Below are positions 51,791 to 63,080 of a DNA stretch of 64,000 nt, in pieces (position 1 is the first letter of the stretch; every line of letters starts with the position of its first letter). The position numbers and the translations under genes are program-made. A model generated the notes under the pieces. The model had not been told where the DNA came from, searched no databases, and saw nothing but the letters and a program-made list of their open reading frames with translations. Source of the stretch: Acarospora socialis (lineage: Eukaryota; Ascomycota; Lecanoromycetes; Acarosporales; Acarosporaceae); assembly GCA_025617375.2 (NCBI GenBank), contig JAMYGW020000005.1, forward strand, positions 186,001-250,000, written 5' to 3'.

Positions 51791-52872
51791 AAGAATTGTG
51801 ATATTGTTATTATTAAACTTGAATAAAGTGAATGACTTAATCACTTTGTCTTTACTCTTGCTCTTTTGCTTAACAGACTTAGTCACATCAAATTTCTTCT
51901 TCTTATGAGAATATTTAAGAAAACAATTATGCTTCTTATGATCAGTCTTCTTGCAGTGAGTGTAAAAAAGTGACAACATCAATTTGAAGTTCAATCTAGA
52001 AATCAAGTTCAAGTTCTTGTTTCAAAAGATCATGATCACTGAGATCTTGTTATTCTTTATTTTAGTCTCATTGATGAGTTTAATGATGAGAGCATCAAAG
52101 ATTGAAGTAACAACTCAAATAGATTGACATTTAGTCATAACAAAGATGTTGAAAGTAGATTTCAGATTGTTAAGAAGAATCATGAGTATAATTCAGTTTA
52201 AAAAGATAAAATTTATCTTTTTCAAATGTCATGACAAAGTCTTAAGCTGATCAACATAGTTCTTAATAAACTTAAAAATGTTGTAATAATGACTGAAAAA
52301 TGTAGTGAATGTGAAATATCTGATATTAAATTCTTAAATCTTATACAACTTCTTCAGTTTTAATCACATCTGACAAACAGATAGATCTTGAATAAAGTTT
52401 TTAGAACTGTTTTGACAAGAGAGAACTATAATAACACATGTTCTGTCATTTTCTCTACTTCAAATAATGTATTTTAATGAGAACTTCAAGTTCTGATTGT
52501 TGATCACTTCAGATGCAACAATGAGTTTAAAGAAAGTGCTGAAAACAACAGTTTATAGATTTTTGTTCATAAGAACAAACTTAATATTAATAGTTCATGA
52601 GACATAGTTATCAGTGTCAGCAAGACAAGAAAAGTTGAAAGTGTCATTCAAGAAATTCATAATTATGTGAGTTATTTCTGCAGAACAAACATCAAAACAC
52701 ATAGATTATTGAAAAGATGAAAAAGAAGAACATCATTTAAGAATATTGAGACAACAAAAGAGTTGTTTGAGAAAGCACTCAGATAGACTATTGAAACAAG
52801 AAAAGATGCTGTTAAAACAGCAACAGTGAGGTTAATTGAAGACAAGAAAACATTCTAGATAAGATGAAAAGT

Positions 52873-52885
52873 TAAGCTCATAATT
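52873..52885 (-). promoter_or_regulatory. Primer binding site of Copia-B (initiator-tRNA anticodon-loop type)
   Basis: On the minus strand the bases after the 5' LTR read aaattatgagctt; TTATGAG again matches the CUCAUAA loop of initiator tRNA-Met. Same position as in Copia-A2. Confidence 0.6.
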
Positions 52886-53060
52886 TGTTGAAATTGAAAT
52901 GTTTTTATTGCTTAATATTAAATGTCTTAATTATCTAAAAGACTAGAATACACAATGAATAACTTTTATGTATAATAACTAAGCAATATCATGTGACACA
53001 GAAGATTTCAACACTAGATTAAATAGAGTTGAACTTCTAAAGAGTCTTCTAATTTCAACA
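52886..53060 (-). repeat. Right (5') LTR of Copia-B
   Basis: 175 bp, tgttgaaattgaaatg...ctaatttcaaca; near-perfect inverted ends TGTTGAAATT/AATTTCAACA. Confidence 0.92.
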
Positions 53061-53278
53061 AAATTTAATGAAAATTAAATCATACTTAAATACTCTGACT
53101 CAAACTATATATTAAACAAGCAAAACTGAAAGTTCATTCTAAAACAGATCTATATATTAAAAAATAAATCAGTTTTTTTAAATAAGTTGAAAACAGAAAT
53201 TTATTATTACATTAATTATTGAGACTGAGTACATGATTATGTCAGTGTGTGTAAAAATTAAAATTTGATTCATTTAAA
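53061..53278 (+). mobile_element. Inverted Copia-A fragment
   Basis: The reverse complement of this stretch aligns with 41998-42157 (Copia-A1) and 44990-45225 (Copia-A2): it reads through cacactgacataatcatgta, then gatctgttttagaat, then gagtcagagtatttaag. So a Copia-A pol scrap lies here in the opposite direction to all other Copia copies, wedged between the Copia-B LTR and the Copia-A3 LTR. Confidence 0.8.
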
Positions 53279-53512
53279 TATTGAGAAATATTAAAGAATA
53301 ATAGAATACTTATGCTATATTGTTTATCTAGTGAAACATACACTGTTAAAAACAACTGCAGACAATGTATGCAGATTAATTACAGTTAACATAAATGTAA
53401 AAATTGCAGAGTATATTTTGTATAAAAAACAGAATATATAGACAGTGATAAACTTTTAATGCTAAAGTTAACTAAAACAATAAAAGTGACTAGAACACTG
53501 CACTTCTCAACA
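53279..53512 (-). repeat. 3' LTR of Copia-A3
   Basis: 234 bp, start tattgagaaat, end cacttctcaaca, which shows the TCTCAACA end best of all Copia-A LTRs here. Aligns with the Copia-A2 LTRs. Confidence 0.82.
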
Positions 53513-54710
53513 CTTTCACTTGATGACATTATGTCTATTGATTCTCATTGACATTAAATTTTAACTGTTAAACAAAGTGCTCAAAGATCTATTTAGATAA
53601 GAGCTTGATTAATTTATCAATTAATATATCTTAATTGAGCATGAAGTTCATCTGAATCTGATTTTTCTTGTGTAAATCTTAAATGTGATGATAGATAACA
53701 TCAATATACTTTGAGTATTCATATACATGTGTGTTTTTGATTAAGATTAAAAAGATTTAATTATCTTTTTTAAACTGAAAAGATAAAATTTCTCAATAAA
53801 TCTTATCTTCTTTAATGTTTATTCAGTATAAATTATCTTTAAAATGCTTATTTATACTCATGTTTCTCAGTATCTGAGTAAATCAGATTTTAATCTTTAT
53901 ACATACTGACATAATTATATATTCAATCTCAATAATTGATGTAATAGCAGACTTTTGCTTTTAATTTATTCAAGAAACTAATTTATCATCAAATATATAA
54001 ATTTATTTTAAAATAAACTTTCAATTTTATTTATCTAATGCATAATCTGAATCAGAATATTTAAATATAATTTAACTTTCATTAAACTTATATACTATAT
54101 CAAAATTAATAATTGATTTATTATATTGCAGTAAAGTCTTAAGTATATATCTGTGATGCTTTGCAGAATTGCTAAAATATTAATTTAGTTAATTTAGAGC
54201 AAAAAAGATGTCTGATTGTATGTGAATTGCTGTATATATTAAGTTTTTTATTGCTTGTTGATACTATCTTTAATCTATTTTCTGATCAGTTGAATTAACA
54301 AAGTGAGAAGTGTTGTATTCATTAAATGAAATTTCTGTGATTCTGTGTTTGTTAAATTAAATGTGAAGATTTTTCAACAATTTATTTATATAATGAGTTT
54401 GATTCAAACATAGAGTTTTTCTTTTGTGATTGCATGTGACTATAATGTTAAGAATTTTTTGTGTTTTTCTCAAATTCTTAATTTTAAACACTTCAACAAA
54501 AGTTCTTTTGAATCAAAGAACATTGAGTAGATATAATAAAGTTATAATGATGTTATTTATGTATCAAAGTAATATAATTTTTTTAACAGTATAAATAAAA
54601 AAACAAAAATCTGCATTGCTTTAATGAAAGTTTAACTTGAGCAACTTCATGACATATTGTTCATGTTAGTTCTGTGTAATTTACTTTAAATTATAAAGAT
54701 TGTACAATAT

Positions 54711-54874
54711 TGTTAGAGTGTAAATCTAAGCTATGTGATTCAAGATATAATATATAAGTAATAATTGAGGGTCTAAGTGGGTAAAGAGGTGTGACCACTA
54801 TATATGTGGTGAAAATGCTTAGTAAGCATGCTTAGTCAGCATAACCTCATGTGAAGTGACCATGCCCCATAACA
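54711..54874. repeat. Solo LTR (164 bp), little mutated, duplication aatat, empty site known
   Basis: TGTTAGAGTG...CCATAACA with inverted ends TGTTA/TAACA. Flanked by aatat at 54706-54710 and 54875-54879. The same spot in Copia-A2 (about 45835-45850) reads acaatatacacagtg without the insert, which proves insertion and duplication length. It is an island of GG and CC (gagggtc, aagtgggtaaagagg, gaccac, atgccccat) in GG-free DNA, so it arrived after most of the C-to-T decay or was spared. It holds a gcttagt-n-agcat motif twice. No coding. Copia-like by its ends and size. Confidence 0.92.
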
Positions 54875-56786
54875 AATATACACAGTGTACAGTTAAAAAC
54901 AACATTAACTCTGAAAGAAGCTATTATATAAATAATTTTCTTGAAAAAGAACTTCATAAAGACATTGTTGATGTTAATTTAATAATACTTTAAATTTTTA
55001 AGTGCAACAATGATCAGAAAGATCTGAAGAGTATTGAATTTAATAATTAATGTAAAGATATTTTTATAATTAACATTAAATATCTGTAAAAATTCTCTTA
55101 CAATAACTTTTATTTTAAGTTTGTTTAAGAACTCATTAATGTTTAATTTAAGTTTAAGCACTCACTTGTTTGTCACAATGTTTATGTTCTTTGATAATAT
55201 AACTTTTTTTCAAATTTCATTTGCTGTTAAAGCTGTTAACTCTGTATGAATTGCATTCTTTTATATCTTTTTTTATATTAAATTTCTTACTGCTTCAGCA
55301 TAAAGAACAAAAATAAAAATATCAGATCTAACATTATTGAACTTTTCTTTATCTGCTATAAAGACAGTCAATATTAACATAATTTTTGATATCTTGAAAA
55401 AAAATTCATTTAAGTCTTAATTATCATCATTATTCTGTTTTTTCTTTGAGATTTTGACACACAGAAATGTTTTGATTTTTTTAATTGAAATACTTTTCAC
55501 TGACTTGTTCATTAATATATTTACTGATTTGTCTGTCTTGTTCATGAAAATCTCAATATGTAAAAATTATTTTATCTTGTTTAAATCTATTTGCAATGTG
55601 TTCAGATTAATTGTGATCAATTTATTCAATATATTGACATCTAATTTCATAGATTTAAATTTGTAAATTGAGTTGAAGTTATCTACAGATAACTTCAGCA
55701 AAATTATGAGTATAAATGAGTCTGCATTGTTAAGTGTTTTCTTTGTGAACTTTACAGTAATTATTTTTTTTGTGAGTATTTAACTGATCTTCACTTCAAC
55801 AAAATATTTAATGTTTATTGTTGCAGCTTAAAATTAATGCTGTTTTTTTTCTTATTTTCAACAAATTTAACAACATAACTTTTGATGACTCACTTAAGAT
55901 CTGAAATTCAAAGTAGATATTGTTTTGTGATTTTGTCAATGTAGCTTATGAAAACTTTCACTCATTTTTATTTTATAAATTTGTCTTGTTTTCTCTTAGA
56001 CAGCAATTTAAAATCAATATAAAAGTAATATTTGCATTTTCACACACAAATATAATCAATAAATAACTTATTATCAGTAAAGATTTTCTCTGAAGTGATC
56101 TGCTTGTTATTAATTAAGAAGTCAGTTTGCTATTTAATTGTGAAGATAGACATCTGTTTGTGCTGTTTTCACTTAAAACTTTATTAAAAGTTTTGTTTTT
56201 TTAATTATGACATACACTGAGTTCTTAATGATTTGAATTGCTATTTTAACTATTTTATTTTGAATGAATATGTAGAGCATGATGTACTGTGATGTGATAT
56301 TAATAAATGTGCATTAATTATTGAGAATAATTCTGAACTCTGTGTGAGTCTCAATATCTATTTATTACAGATAGATTACTAGAGTAAATTTATGACAGTG
56401 TGAGATATAATGATACACAGACTATTTGATGATAGAGTAACACAATATATTTTTATTGATGTTAAAACTAATCTCTAAAGAATTTTATGTGTGAAGAAGT
56501 CTCATACTTATAGACTCTCACTTAGTTACACTTACTAAAACATAATACTATAACTACACTTCATTATTTACTCTGACAATTGTCTTTCTTCTTAAAGACT
56601 GATTCTTCAGCATCTCTATGACATTGTATTGTTGTTAAGAATTTGTTTCATTCTGAGAATCTCACTAATTAAATTGAGATGCTGCTTAGTATTTCTTATT
56701 ATGTTTCATTTGATCTAATAGAAATTTTCTCATCATGCTTAATTGAATCTGATGATGTTATTCACAGAAAAGAAATAACAAAATGT

Positions 56787-56834
56787 TTCTTTTCTTCTTC
56801 TTTCTTTCTTTTCTCTTTATCTTTTCTTTATACA
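56787..56834 (-). other. Purine-rich run, possible polypurine tract of Gypsy-C
   Basis: The plus strand is almost pure pyrimidine (cttcttctttctttctt type), so the minus strand is about 45 purines. Placed between the expected 3' LTR and pol. It may equally be a simple microsatellite. Confidence 0.4.
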
Positions 56835-57264
56835 TGTCACTGATAACAAGCTCTTCATTAATGTTATCATGATGTGTTTCTTTTGTTTAAATATCTCATC
56901 ACTTGTGCTATGTAAGTCACATTCTTGTTGTTGTTGCTTTACAGTCACTTTGCTTTCATATTTGTTGCATTACACATTAAAGAATCATGTCATCAGTAAA
57001 TTTTTTGAATGTCTTTGCAAAACATGTTAATTTCTTCTTTAAAAAAACAACATCAAGAAGTTCAACAGTAATCAGAAGAAATGCAGTTGACTTTTGATGA
57101 AAGAGTTGAAGAAGTGCTTGATATGTAATGATGAAAAGTGAACTTTTAAGAAAATTACTGTTGAAAATAAAACATCAGATTCTATCTTCAATGAAGAAGA
57201 TGACTTAAGTGAGTTCACTGTTAAGAAGATAAAGCAGAAGTGTTATGTCACTGTTAAGACAATA

Positions 57265-57666
57265 TTGATTGTGTGTGTCACTGCTTTCAAGTCAGTCAAT
57301 AATGTTATCAATATTAAACTTAAATTCTTCTTAATCTTCAATAACATTCTGTTCTTCATGAGTCATCATTGTGTTGTGACAGCATCAAGTATTCATAATA
57401 CTGATGATACATTTATATTGACACTGAATCATTTCTGTCACAATGCTGACACACTGACATTGATCTTAGCTTGCTTTACAGACTCACTGCTGACACTCAG
57501 TCATCTTTGCTGTCTTTACTGCTGCAAGAAAATTGTTATTGATTTCAATTATATTTGCAATATCAAGCTGAATATCTGTTGCAGCTATTGCATTAAAGAG
57601 CACAAGTCTTATAACAGTGTAGATTCAGCATCTGTGCTACATCATCATTTTATTAATTTCTTTTAG
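57265..57666 (+). pseudogene. Cysteine-rich ORF antisense in Gypsy-C
   Basis: 133 codons on plus, opposite to pol, lying left of the chromodomain. It has paired cysteines (HLCCLYCCKKIV, then NICCSYCIKEHKSY), preceded by a His/Thr/Leu-rich part. The reading continues beyond 57666 in a Lys/Asn-rich coiled-coil-like region. Its place and Cys layout match the ORFs in Gypsy-A and Gypsy-B, although Gypsy-C belongs to another family, so the ORF type is shared between families. Function unknown. Confidence 0.5.
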
Positions 57667-58389
57667 ATTTCAGCTGAGTTCTTTTCTCATATCAATCATC
57701 TTTTTGTCACTGTTAATGCATTGAATAAAAATGAAGTTGTTAATTCTGCACTAATTAAGCATCAGAAAGACTACATGATTACTGTTATAACTCATTAGTA
57801 TATTGTTGATTACAAAGATTTTAAGAAGAAATTCATCTCACAGATGAAGATTGATCTTCTTTAACTGATCAAATTTTGTCATCAAACACATCTTTTTAAA
57901 AATATGTTAAACTTCTTTCAGATCATGATATGTCTTTGTTTTGTCTTTATCTTGACTGCACACTGCTAACACATCATAGCATAATCTGTCATCTCTAATT
58001 CAGAATTCAGTTATGATTTTTGAGAAAAATAAGAAGACTGAAGAAAAAGAAAGTAATGAGATGACTTTCAGTTGTTAAACTGTCATTTTGCTTACACATA
58101 ACTGACACTTTATTTCTTTTCTTCTGATGTATCATTAAATCTTGAGTTGTCTTCAGACATAATGACTTTGTCTTTTCTGTACTTTTATGAAGCTTTTAAT
58201 AATAATAGTCAGCATTACATAAATTATCTAAGTTGACTGCAGTCATCTTCTGTCTCTTTTCTTTACTTTAATGTTATATTTCTGTTGTAGTTCTTGTGCA
58301 TTTGTTATGTTCTGTTTTGAAACTCATTAATTATACTCAGTAAAGTAGTTCTTTCATCTAATCTTATATTACAACTTGTCTTTTCATTG

Positions 58390-58656
58390 TCATTTTTCTA
58401 GAATTTCTTCAATCTCATACTTCTCACTCTCATTAACAAGTTCAGAAGACAGAAACATCAGTGTTACATCTTTGTCTTTGTGTTGATTGTACAGCTTTAG
58501 ATAGAAAACATAAAAAATATTATGAATTTGATAGATAGAAGATAGATATAAATAATATACTTGCTTTTCAACAAGATCTGCAATGCAAAAGAGTTCTGCA
58601 AACTTATGTAAAAGTTTCTTATGAGATTGTTTCTGACTTAGATTCTTCATTGACAA
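58390..58656 (-). pseudogene. Gypsy-C integrase C-terminus / chromodomain start
   Basis: 88 codons on minus: KKLLHKFAELFCIADLVEKQ, then YLSSIYQIHNIFYVFYLKLY and NESEKYEIEEILEK. The hallmarks (PF-I-like, IHNVFHVS-like, then E-x-E-x-IL) are those of the Gypsy integrase tail leading into a chromodomain. Fossil. Confidence 0.83.
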
Positions 58657-59082
58657 TAAGACAAGATCACTCTTATTATAAGTCTTTGATTTGTGTTTTT
58701 GATTATAAGTCTTAACTTATGATGTCACAGCACTTTCTCATTGCTTCAACAGCTCTTTTCTAACAGCATGCAGCTTCTTTACTTTATTTTTGACTGTGAA
58801 TATCTTTTCTTTTTAGATGTTGTTCTCAACACTGTAATGAATGAAGACATTATAATCTGTAAGTGCATAGTAAAGACTACATTCAAGTGTTGCTTGCTTT
58901 GCATTTATATATGCAAATTTCACAAGAGATAATAGATTGACTCAGTTATCTTGTTCATTGTTGCAATAACAGTGAAGATAATGTTCTAGAATTTGATTTT
59001 GACACTTAATTTGCTTATCTGTCTGTGAATGAAAGACAGTGCTAAGTTGATGCTTAATCTTTGTCTGATAGCATATCTCTGA

Positions 59083-59560
59083 TTAATAACTGCTTGTAAA
59101 GATAGAATCTTTATTGAAAACAATTTCTTTGAATGATTCATAATGACATATTATTTCTTCAAAGAAGATATCAGCTAATTGTATAGCAATAAGAGTTTTA
59201 CTTATAGAGATGTATCTTATCATCTTAGTATAATAATTGATCACAACTAGAATTGCATTGTACACACTAATATTACACTTGCTTGATGACAATTCAGTAA
59301 TTATATTCATGATTATTTCTTCTTAAGAATCATTTGAATATAATAGTGACTGTATTTTGTCATAAGAATAATGTCTTGACATCTTTATTCTTTGACATAC
59401 ATCATATGAGAAAACATACTTCTTTGTATTCTTAGTCAATTCTGATCAGTAATACTTGCATGATATTAATTTTAATGTTTATTCAATATCAAAGTGTCTC
59501 ATCAGTTTATCATCATGATGACACTTCAGTAGCTTTGTTCTAACTGATGTCTCAGATGAT
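59083..59560 (-). pseudogene. Gypsy-C integrase core and zinc-binding domain
   Basis: 59083-59310 reads MNIITELSSSKCNISVYNAI, then TKMIRYISISKTLIAIQLAD and FNKDSIFTSSY, the Gypsy integrase core. Further right the HHCC-type region reads near 59390-59520 (HHDDKLMRHFDIEQ). Fossil. Confidence 0.82.
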
Positions 59561-59709
59561 ATATATAACTGCTCATTATAGCAAAGCAATTCAGTTGAAT
59601 TAAATGCTCATCTCAGACTTTTGATACAACAATGATGTTTTTTATTTATCTTACTGACTTTTCACACTTATACAAGTGCATCTGTCTCTTGTAGAGAATG
59701 TACTAACAA

Positions 59710-60150
59710 TAGAAAGAATTTGCTACTATCATTATATTAAAATGATCATCAGATCAGGCTGAGCTCAGATTTTAGAACTCAACTCAGCTTGTTGAACAAC
59801 TATTTAGACTCAGCTTAACAACAGAATCAGGTCAGACTGAGTTAATCTGAATCATATTTATAGTAATCTTCTTTGTTTCTAGGGTAATTTTGATAATTTT
59901 TACATCATTTGAAAGGTCTTGCAATTCTCTACAAAACAAAAAAAAAATCACAAAAAATGGATTGCTTTCAAGCTCAATGCACATGATCAAAAATTTGTTC
60001 AAATTTTGAAGAAATTGAGATGTATTTGCCACTATGGCAAAGCATGACTAACAAGTCATGTGAAATAAGCAAAAAACCAACTTTGAAAAAGCTCAGCAAC
60101 CACTCTACATTATATGCTGTTTTGTGATTAATCAATTTCTGAATTAGTAC
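59710..60150. mobile_element. Unidentified insert with GG/CC, inside Gypsy-C between RNase H and integrase
   Basis: Gypsy-C homology is lost between about 59.7 and 60.15 kb. The stretch 59880-60110 keeps GG and CC (ctagggtaatt, gaaaggtc, atggattgc, tttgccactatggcaaa, aaaccaac), unlike its surroundings. It carries two perfect inverted repeats in a row: tttgccactatggcaaa (60025-60041) and catgactaacaagtcatg (60043-60060). An a-run lies near 59938-59948. A minus-strand frame of 66 codons spans 59832-60032. No LTR ends, long inverted repeat or duplication was found, so class is unknown (MITE or SINE-like are both possible). Confidence 0.5.
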
Positions 60151-60300
60151 ACATAAAATGAGTTGTCTACAGTCAACAGTTTCAGCAACAGAATTAAATA
60201 CACTTACTATACTGTGTCTTTGTACAGCTGATAATTCTTTGTTGTCTGATTCTTTCAGTATATGTTAATTGAGTTGAGATTTTCTAAGTTTCATGTCATT

Positions 60301-60525
60301 TCACTCTTCACAAGCATGACAAACTGTCTCAAGATGACTGATAATTGTCAAAGACTTAGATGTAGTTGCAGACATAGCTGCTAACTTTCTTTGTGATGTT
60401 AGCAATAATTTATCAAGACTTTCACTAATAACTTTAATGTAATCTGAGTGTCTTAATGATGCATCAGTGAGATTTGTCTTGTTTGATCTATGCAAAATAA
60501 CAAAGTTAAAGATGATGAGCTTCAC
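60301..60525 (-). pseudogene. Gypsy-C RNase H end
   Basis: 74 codons on minus: FVILHRSNKTNLTDASLRHS matches the usual end of Gypsy RNase H (pattern ...G..N..AD.LSR), followed by a polar linker to integrase. Fossil. Confidence 0.72.
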
Positions 60526-61188
60526 TGTTCATCATGTTTGTCTTTTATTTAATGTTTTAATGTTTATAAATTCACATAGATTATTATGATTTATTAGAAC
60601 TTACACAGAATGCACACTATTTTCAAGATAGTGATGTTACTGCTTGAATGCTTTCACAATAGCTAGAAGTTTAAGATCATGTGTCTCATAATTATTCTCT
60701 GTTAAAAACAGCTTTCATGATCAATAAATGATGAAATGTCACTGTTCAAACACTTATAATTAAGTATAAGTTTCTGTCACAGCATGTTCAGAAGCATCAG
60801 TCTTTATTTGATTTCTGAGTTTGAAATAGAAGTGAATAAAAACAGATGCAGACATAAAAACATCTTTAAACTTACAAAATATCATTGCTGCATCTTCAGA
60901 TCATTCAAATAATTCTGATTTTTTCTCATTCTTATTGTCTTTTAATAGATCTGTAAGTGAATTCAGAATTCATGAGTAAATTTTAATAAACTGTCTATAA
61001 AAGTTAACAAACTCTAAGAAGACTTGCATCTCTTGAAAGATCTTGAGTATCAGTCAATCTGCAATGATTTTTATTCTTTGTGAGTTCATTGTTACATCAA
61101 TGATTAATATTATAAAACTTAAGAATTTCACAGTATTCATAGAGAAAACATACTTCTTCAAATTCACAAAGAGCTTATAGTGCTGAAG

Positions 61189-61620
61189 TCACTTCAGTAT
61201 TTTACACATATAATGCTTGTGCTTCTCTTCTGATTGTGAGTATATAAGAATATTATTTAAATACATTACACAAATGAAATTCATATGTCTCACAAACACA
61301 CAATTAATATAGACTTGAAAAGTAACAGATGTATTGACAAGTTCAAATAATATGATTAAATATTTAAAGTGACTGTAACAGATGTAAAACACTGTCTTTC
61401 ATTTGTTGTCTGTCTTGATGCAGATGCAATGATAGACATCTTTAAGATTCAGCTTGATGAAAATCTTTGTATCACTTAGTTGATTTAAGATTTCACTTAT
61501 TAAAGATAAAGAATGATGATTCTTCACAGTAATTCAGTTCAACTCATGATAGTTGACACATAATCACAAGTCATCATTCTTCTTTGAAGCAAATAGCACT
61601 GAAGCATTAGTTGAGCTGAT
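61189..61620 (-). pseudogene. Gypsy-C reverse transcriptase
   Basis: 61189-61392 minus: FKYLIILFELVNTSVTFQVY, then FICVMYLNNILIYSQSEEKH, the FGLxNAPxTFQ and YxDDILIYS landmarks of Gypsy RT. RT finger sequence continues to the right to about 61.6 kb (RLPxGxxxxYxLP-like region not clear). Fossil. Confidence 0.85.
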
Positions 61621-62440
61621 GAAATATTTAATTCAACTCTTTACTAAAATGTTGTTCAGATAGTTCTGCAAAACTTAAAGCTTCTTGCTTAATAAATTAT
61701 ACAGAGATTCATGTGAAAAATTTTCATCATTAATATCAATGATGTAATCATGCTTCTCATGAAAGACAAAATGTTCTGCTTCAGTCTCTGAGAAAATATC
61801 TGCATACTTAGAATATATTTGAGATATAAAGAGTGTAATGATCATATTTTAAAGATGTACTGTCTGCATCTTAAATATGACTCAAAGAAATGCACAAATT
61901 ACTGAGTCTTCAGTAATTTCTTTAAACTTTTCTAAGTCTTTCAGTGTAAAAGCAGAGACTTTAATGCTGAAGTGTTAGATCTGCAATTCACAATCAATAT
62001 GAACTTACTTTTTTTCTAAAGCAGATAGTCTCATTATAAACTTGAGTCTGTCTTTCTTCAATGCATAAAAAATGTGTTCACAGTTACATTTCTTGTTTCA
62101 ACTGTCTTTTAAATGATACTTCACAAGATAAGCATCATAACAGTATACTGAGTGATCATTCATAAATAAAAAGTTTAATACTTCTGTGTCAAGCTTCATC
62201 ATTTTGTTTATGACAGTGAAACACTGACTTATTATGTTTAATTTGATGACACTATTCAAAAAATAAAAAGCTAAAACTTGATCTTCTTTCACAATAATGA
62301 TTTCTTTGATCACAATACTAAATCTAGTTTTTACTTTTGTTCTTCATTGTATTGTTATAAAAACTTCAATGAAACATTTTCTTTTTTTGACTGAGTCACT
62401 GAGAAAATGCAGATATTGTTAAAGTTGTTTACTGACTTAA

Positions 62441-62500
62441 TGTAATCACTAACATAGTAATTCTTTTCTTGACAGTGATAACATATCACATTCAGCTTTG
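62441..62500 (-). pseudogene. Gypsy-C gag zinc-knuckle remnant
   Basis: The minus-strand reading VICYHCQEKNYYVSDY has the layout of a CCHC nucleocapsid knuckle and sits where gag should end. The TRIM array at 62599 is just upstream in the element's direction. Confidence 0.6.
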
Positions 62501-62598
62501 CTCTTAAGTGAACATTAAATGAATCTGACTTTGCATCAGTGTTATTATGTCATTCTGACTGCACAGTCTTCAAAGTTCTTTGATTATTAGAAGAAAAT

Positions 62599-62704
62599 TG
62601 TTGAGAATCTAACCACTAAGACAAAAGACCCACCTGACTGCAAGATCAGGTTCTAAGTGAATGTATAAGTGAATGTGCAGATTGTGCAGCACATGATCTC
62701 AACA
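62599..62704. repeat. TRIM LTR 1
   Basis: 106 bp; the least mutated of the three, with aaccac, gaccca, cctgac and gatcagg intact. It differs from LTR 2 and 3 at few places, mostly C/T or G/A. Confidence 0.92.
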
Positions 62705-62974
62705 ACTGTTTCATCTTCACAAAAAGATGCTCACTCTCAAGCAAAAACACTATGTAATGAGTCTCAATTCAGGCTCAAATGCACACACATTCTTGTGAAT
62801 TTGAGTCACAAATGAGTGCAGATCTCAGACACAGACAGTAAGCTTAAGTGTAATTAACACTCTCAGTGCAGTCTTCAGTGAGTCTTCAGCATTTGTGATC
62901 TAGTCAGACTGTGCAATTTTGGTGTATCACACTTAGAAATTTGACACTGATAATGATCAGTTGATACTATCATT

Positions 62975-63080
62975 TGTTGAGAATCTAATCACTAAGACAA
63001 AAGATCTACCTGATCACAAGTTCAGGTTCTAAGTGAATGTATAAGTGAATGTGCAGGTTGTGCAGCACACAACCTTAACA
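62975..63080. repeat. TRIM LTR 2
   Basis: 106 bp; shared by both units, as expected for a tandem produced by LTR-LTR recombination or unequal exchange. Confidence 0.92.

Larger units (their letters stand above)
42158..53060 (-). mobile_element. Copia-B: Ty1/Copia element, split by Copia-A2
   Basis: Two LTRs of about 175 bp (42158-42333 and 52886-53060), ends TGTTGAAA and TTTCAACA. Without the nested element its length is about 5.4 kb, the usual Copia size. Minus-strand coding from right to left: gag-like region with tandem repeats (51.6-52.0 kb), integrase (about 50.7-51.3 kb, with QDVCKLCIKIR-type and LDLVHSDIVESI blocks), then RT/RNase H (43438-43782, DLNSVFYYLNIKIE; TIHLTQTIYINKILKTFQQL; SLMYIMLQMHSDIIFIIFTV). 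PBS-like motif next to the right LTR. The bases flanking its ends (acttt and aaatt) do not match, so no duplication is evident. Heavily broken. Confidence 0.85.
53279..56343 (-). mobile_element. Copia-A3: 3' LTR and pol, truncated by Gypsy-C
   Basis: Collinear with Copia-A2 from its LTR (44433) to about 47290. LTR 53279-53512, then RT, RNase H and integrase remnants (for example 54430-54700 parallels 45540-45830). Parallel sequence ends at about 56343, where a different element begins. Interrupted by the solo LTR 54711-54874. AT content is higher than in Copia-A2, so it is more decayed. Heavily broken. Confidence 0.82.

Noticed and set aside
56344-56790. Exact LTR borders for Gypsy-C
   Set aside because: Candidate starts (tgtgtgag or tgagtctc) and ends (aataaca) can be picked, but there is no second LTR in the window and no matching duplication, so no border is claimed.
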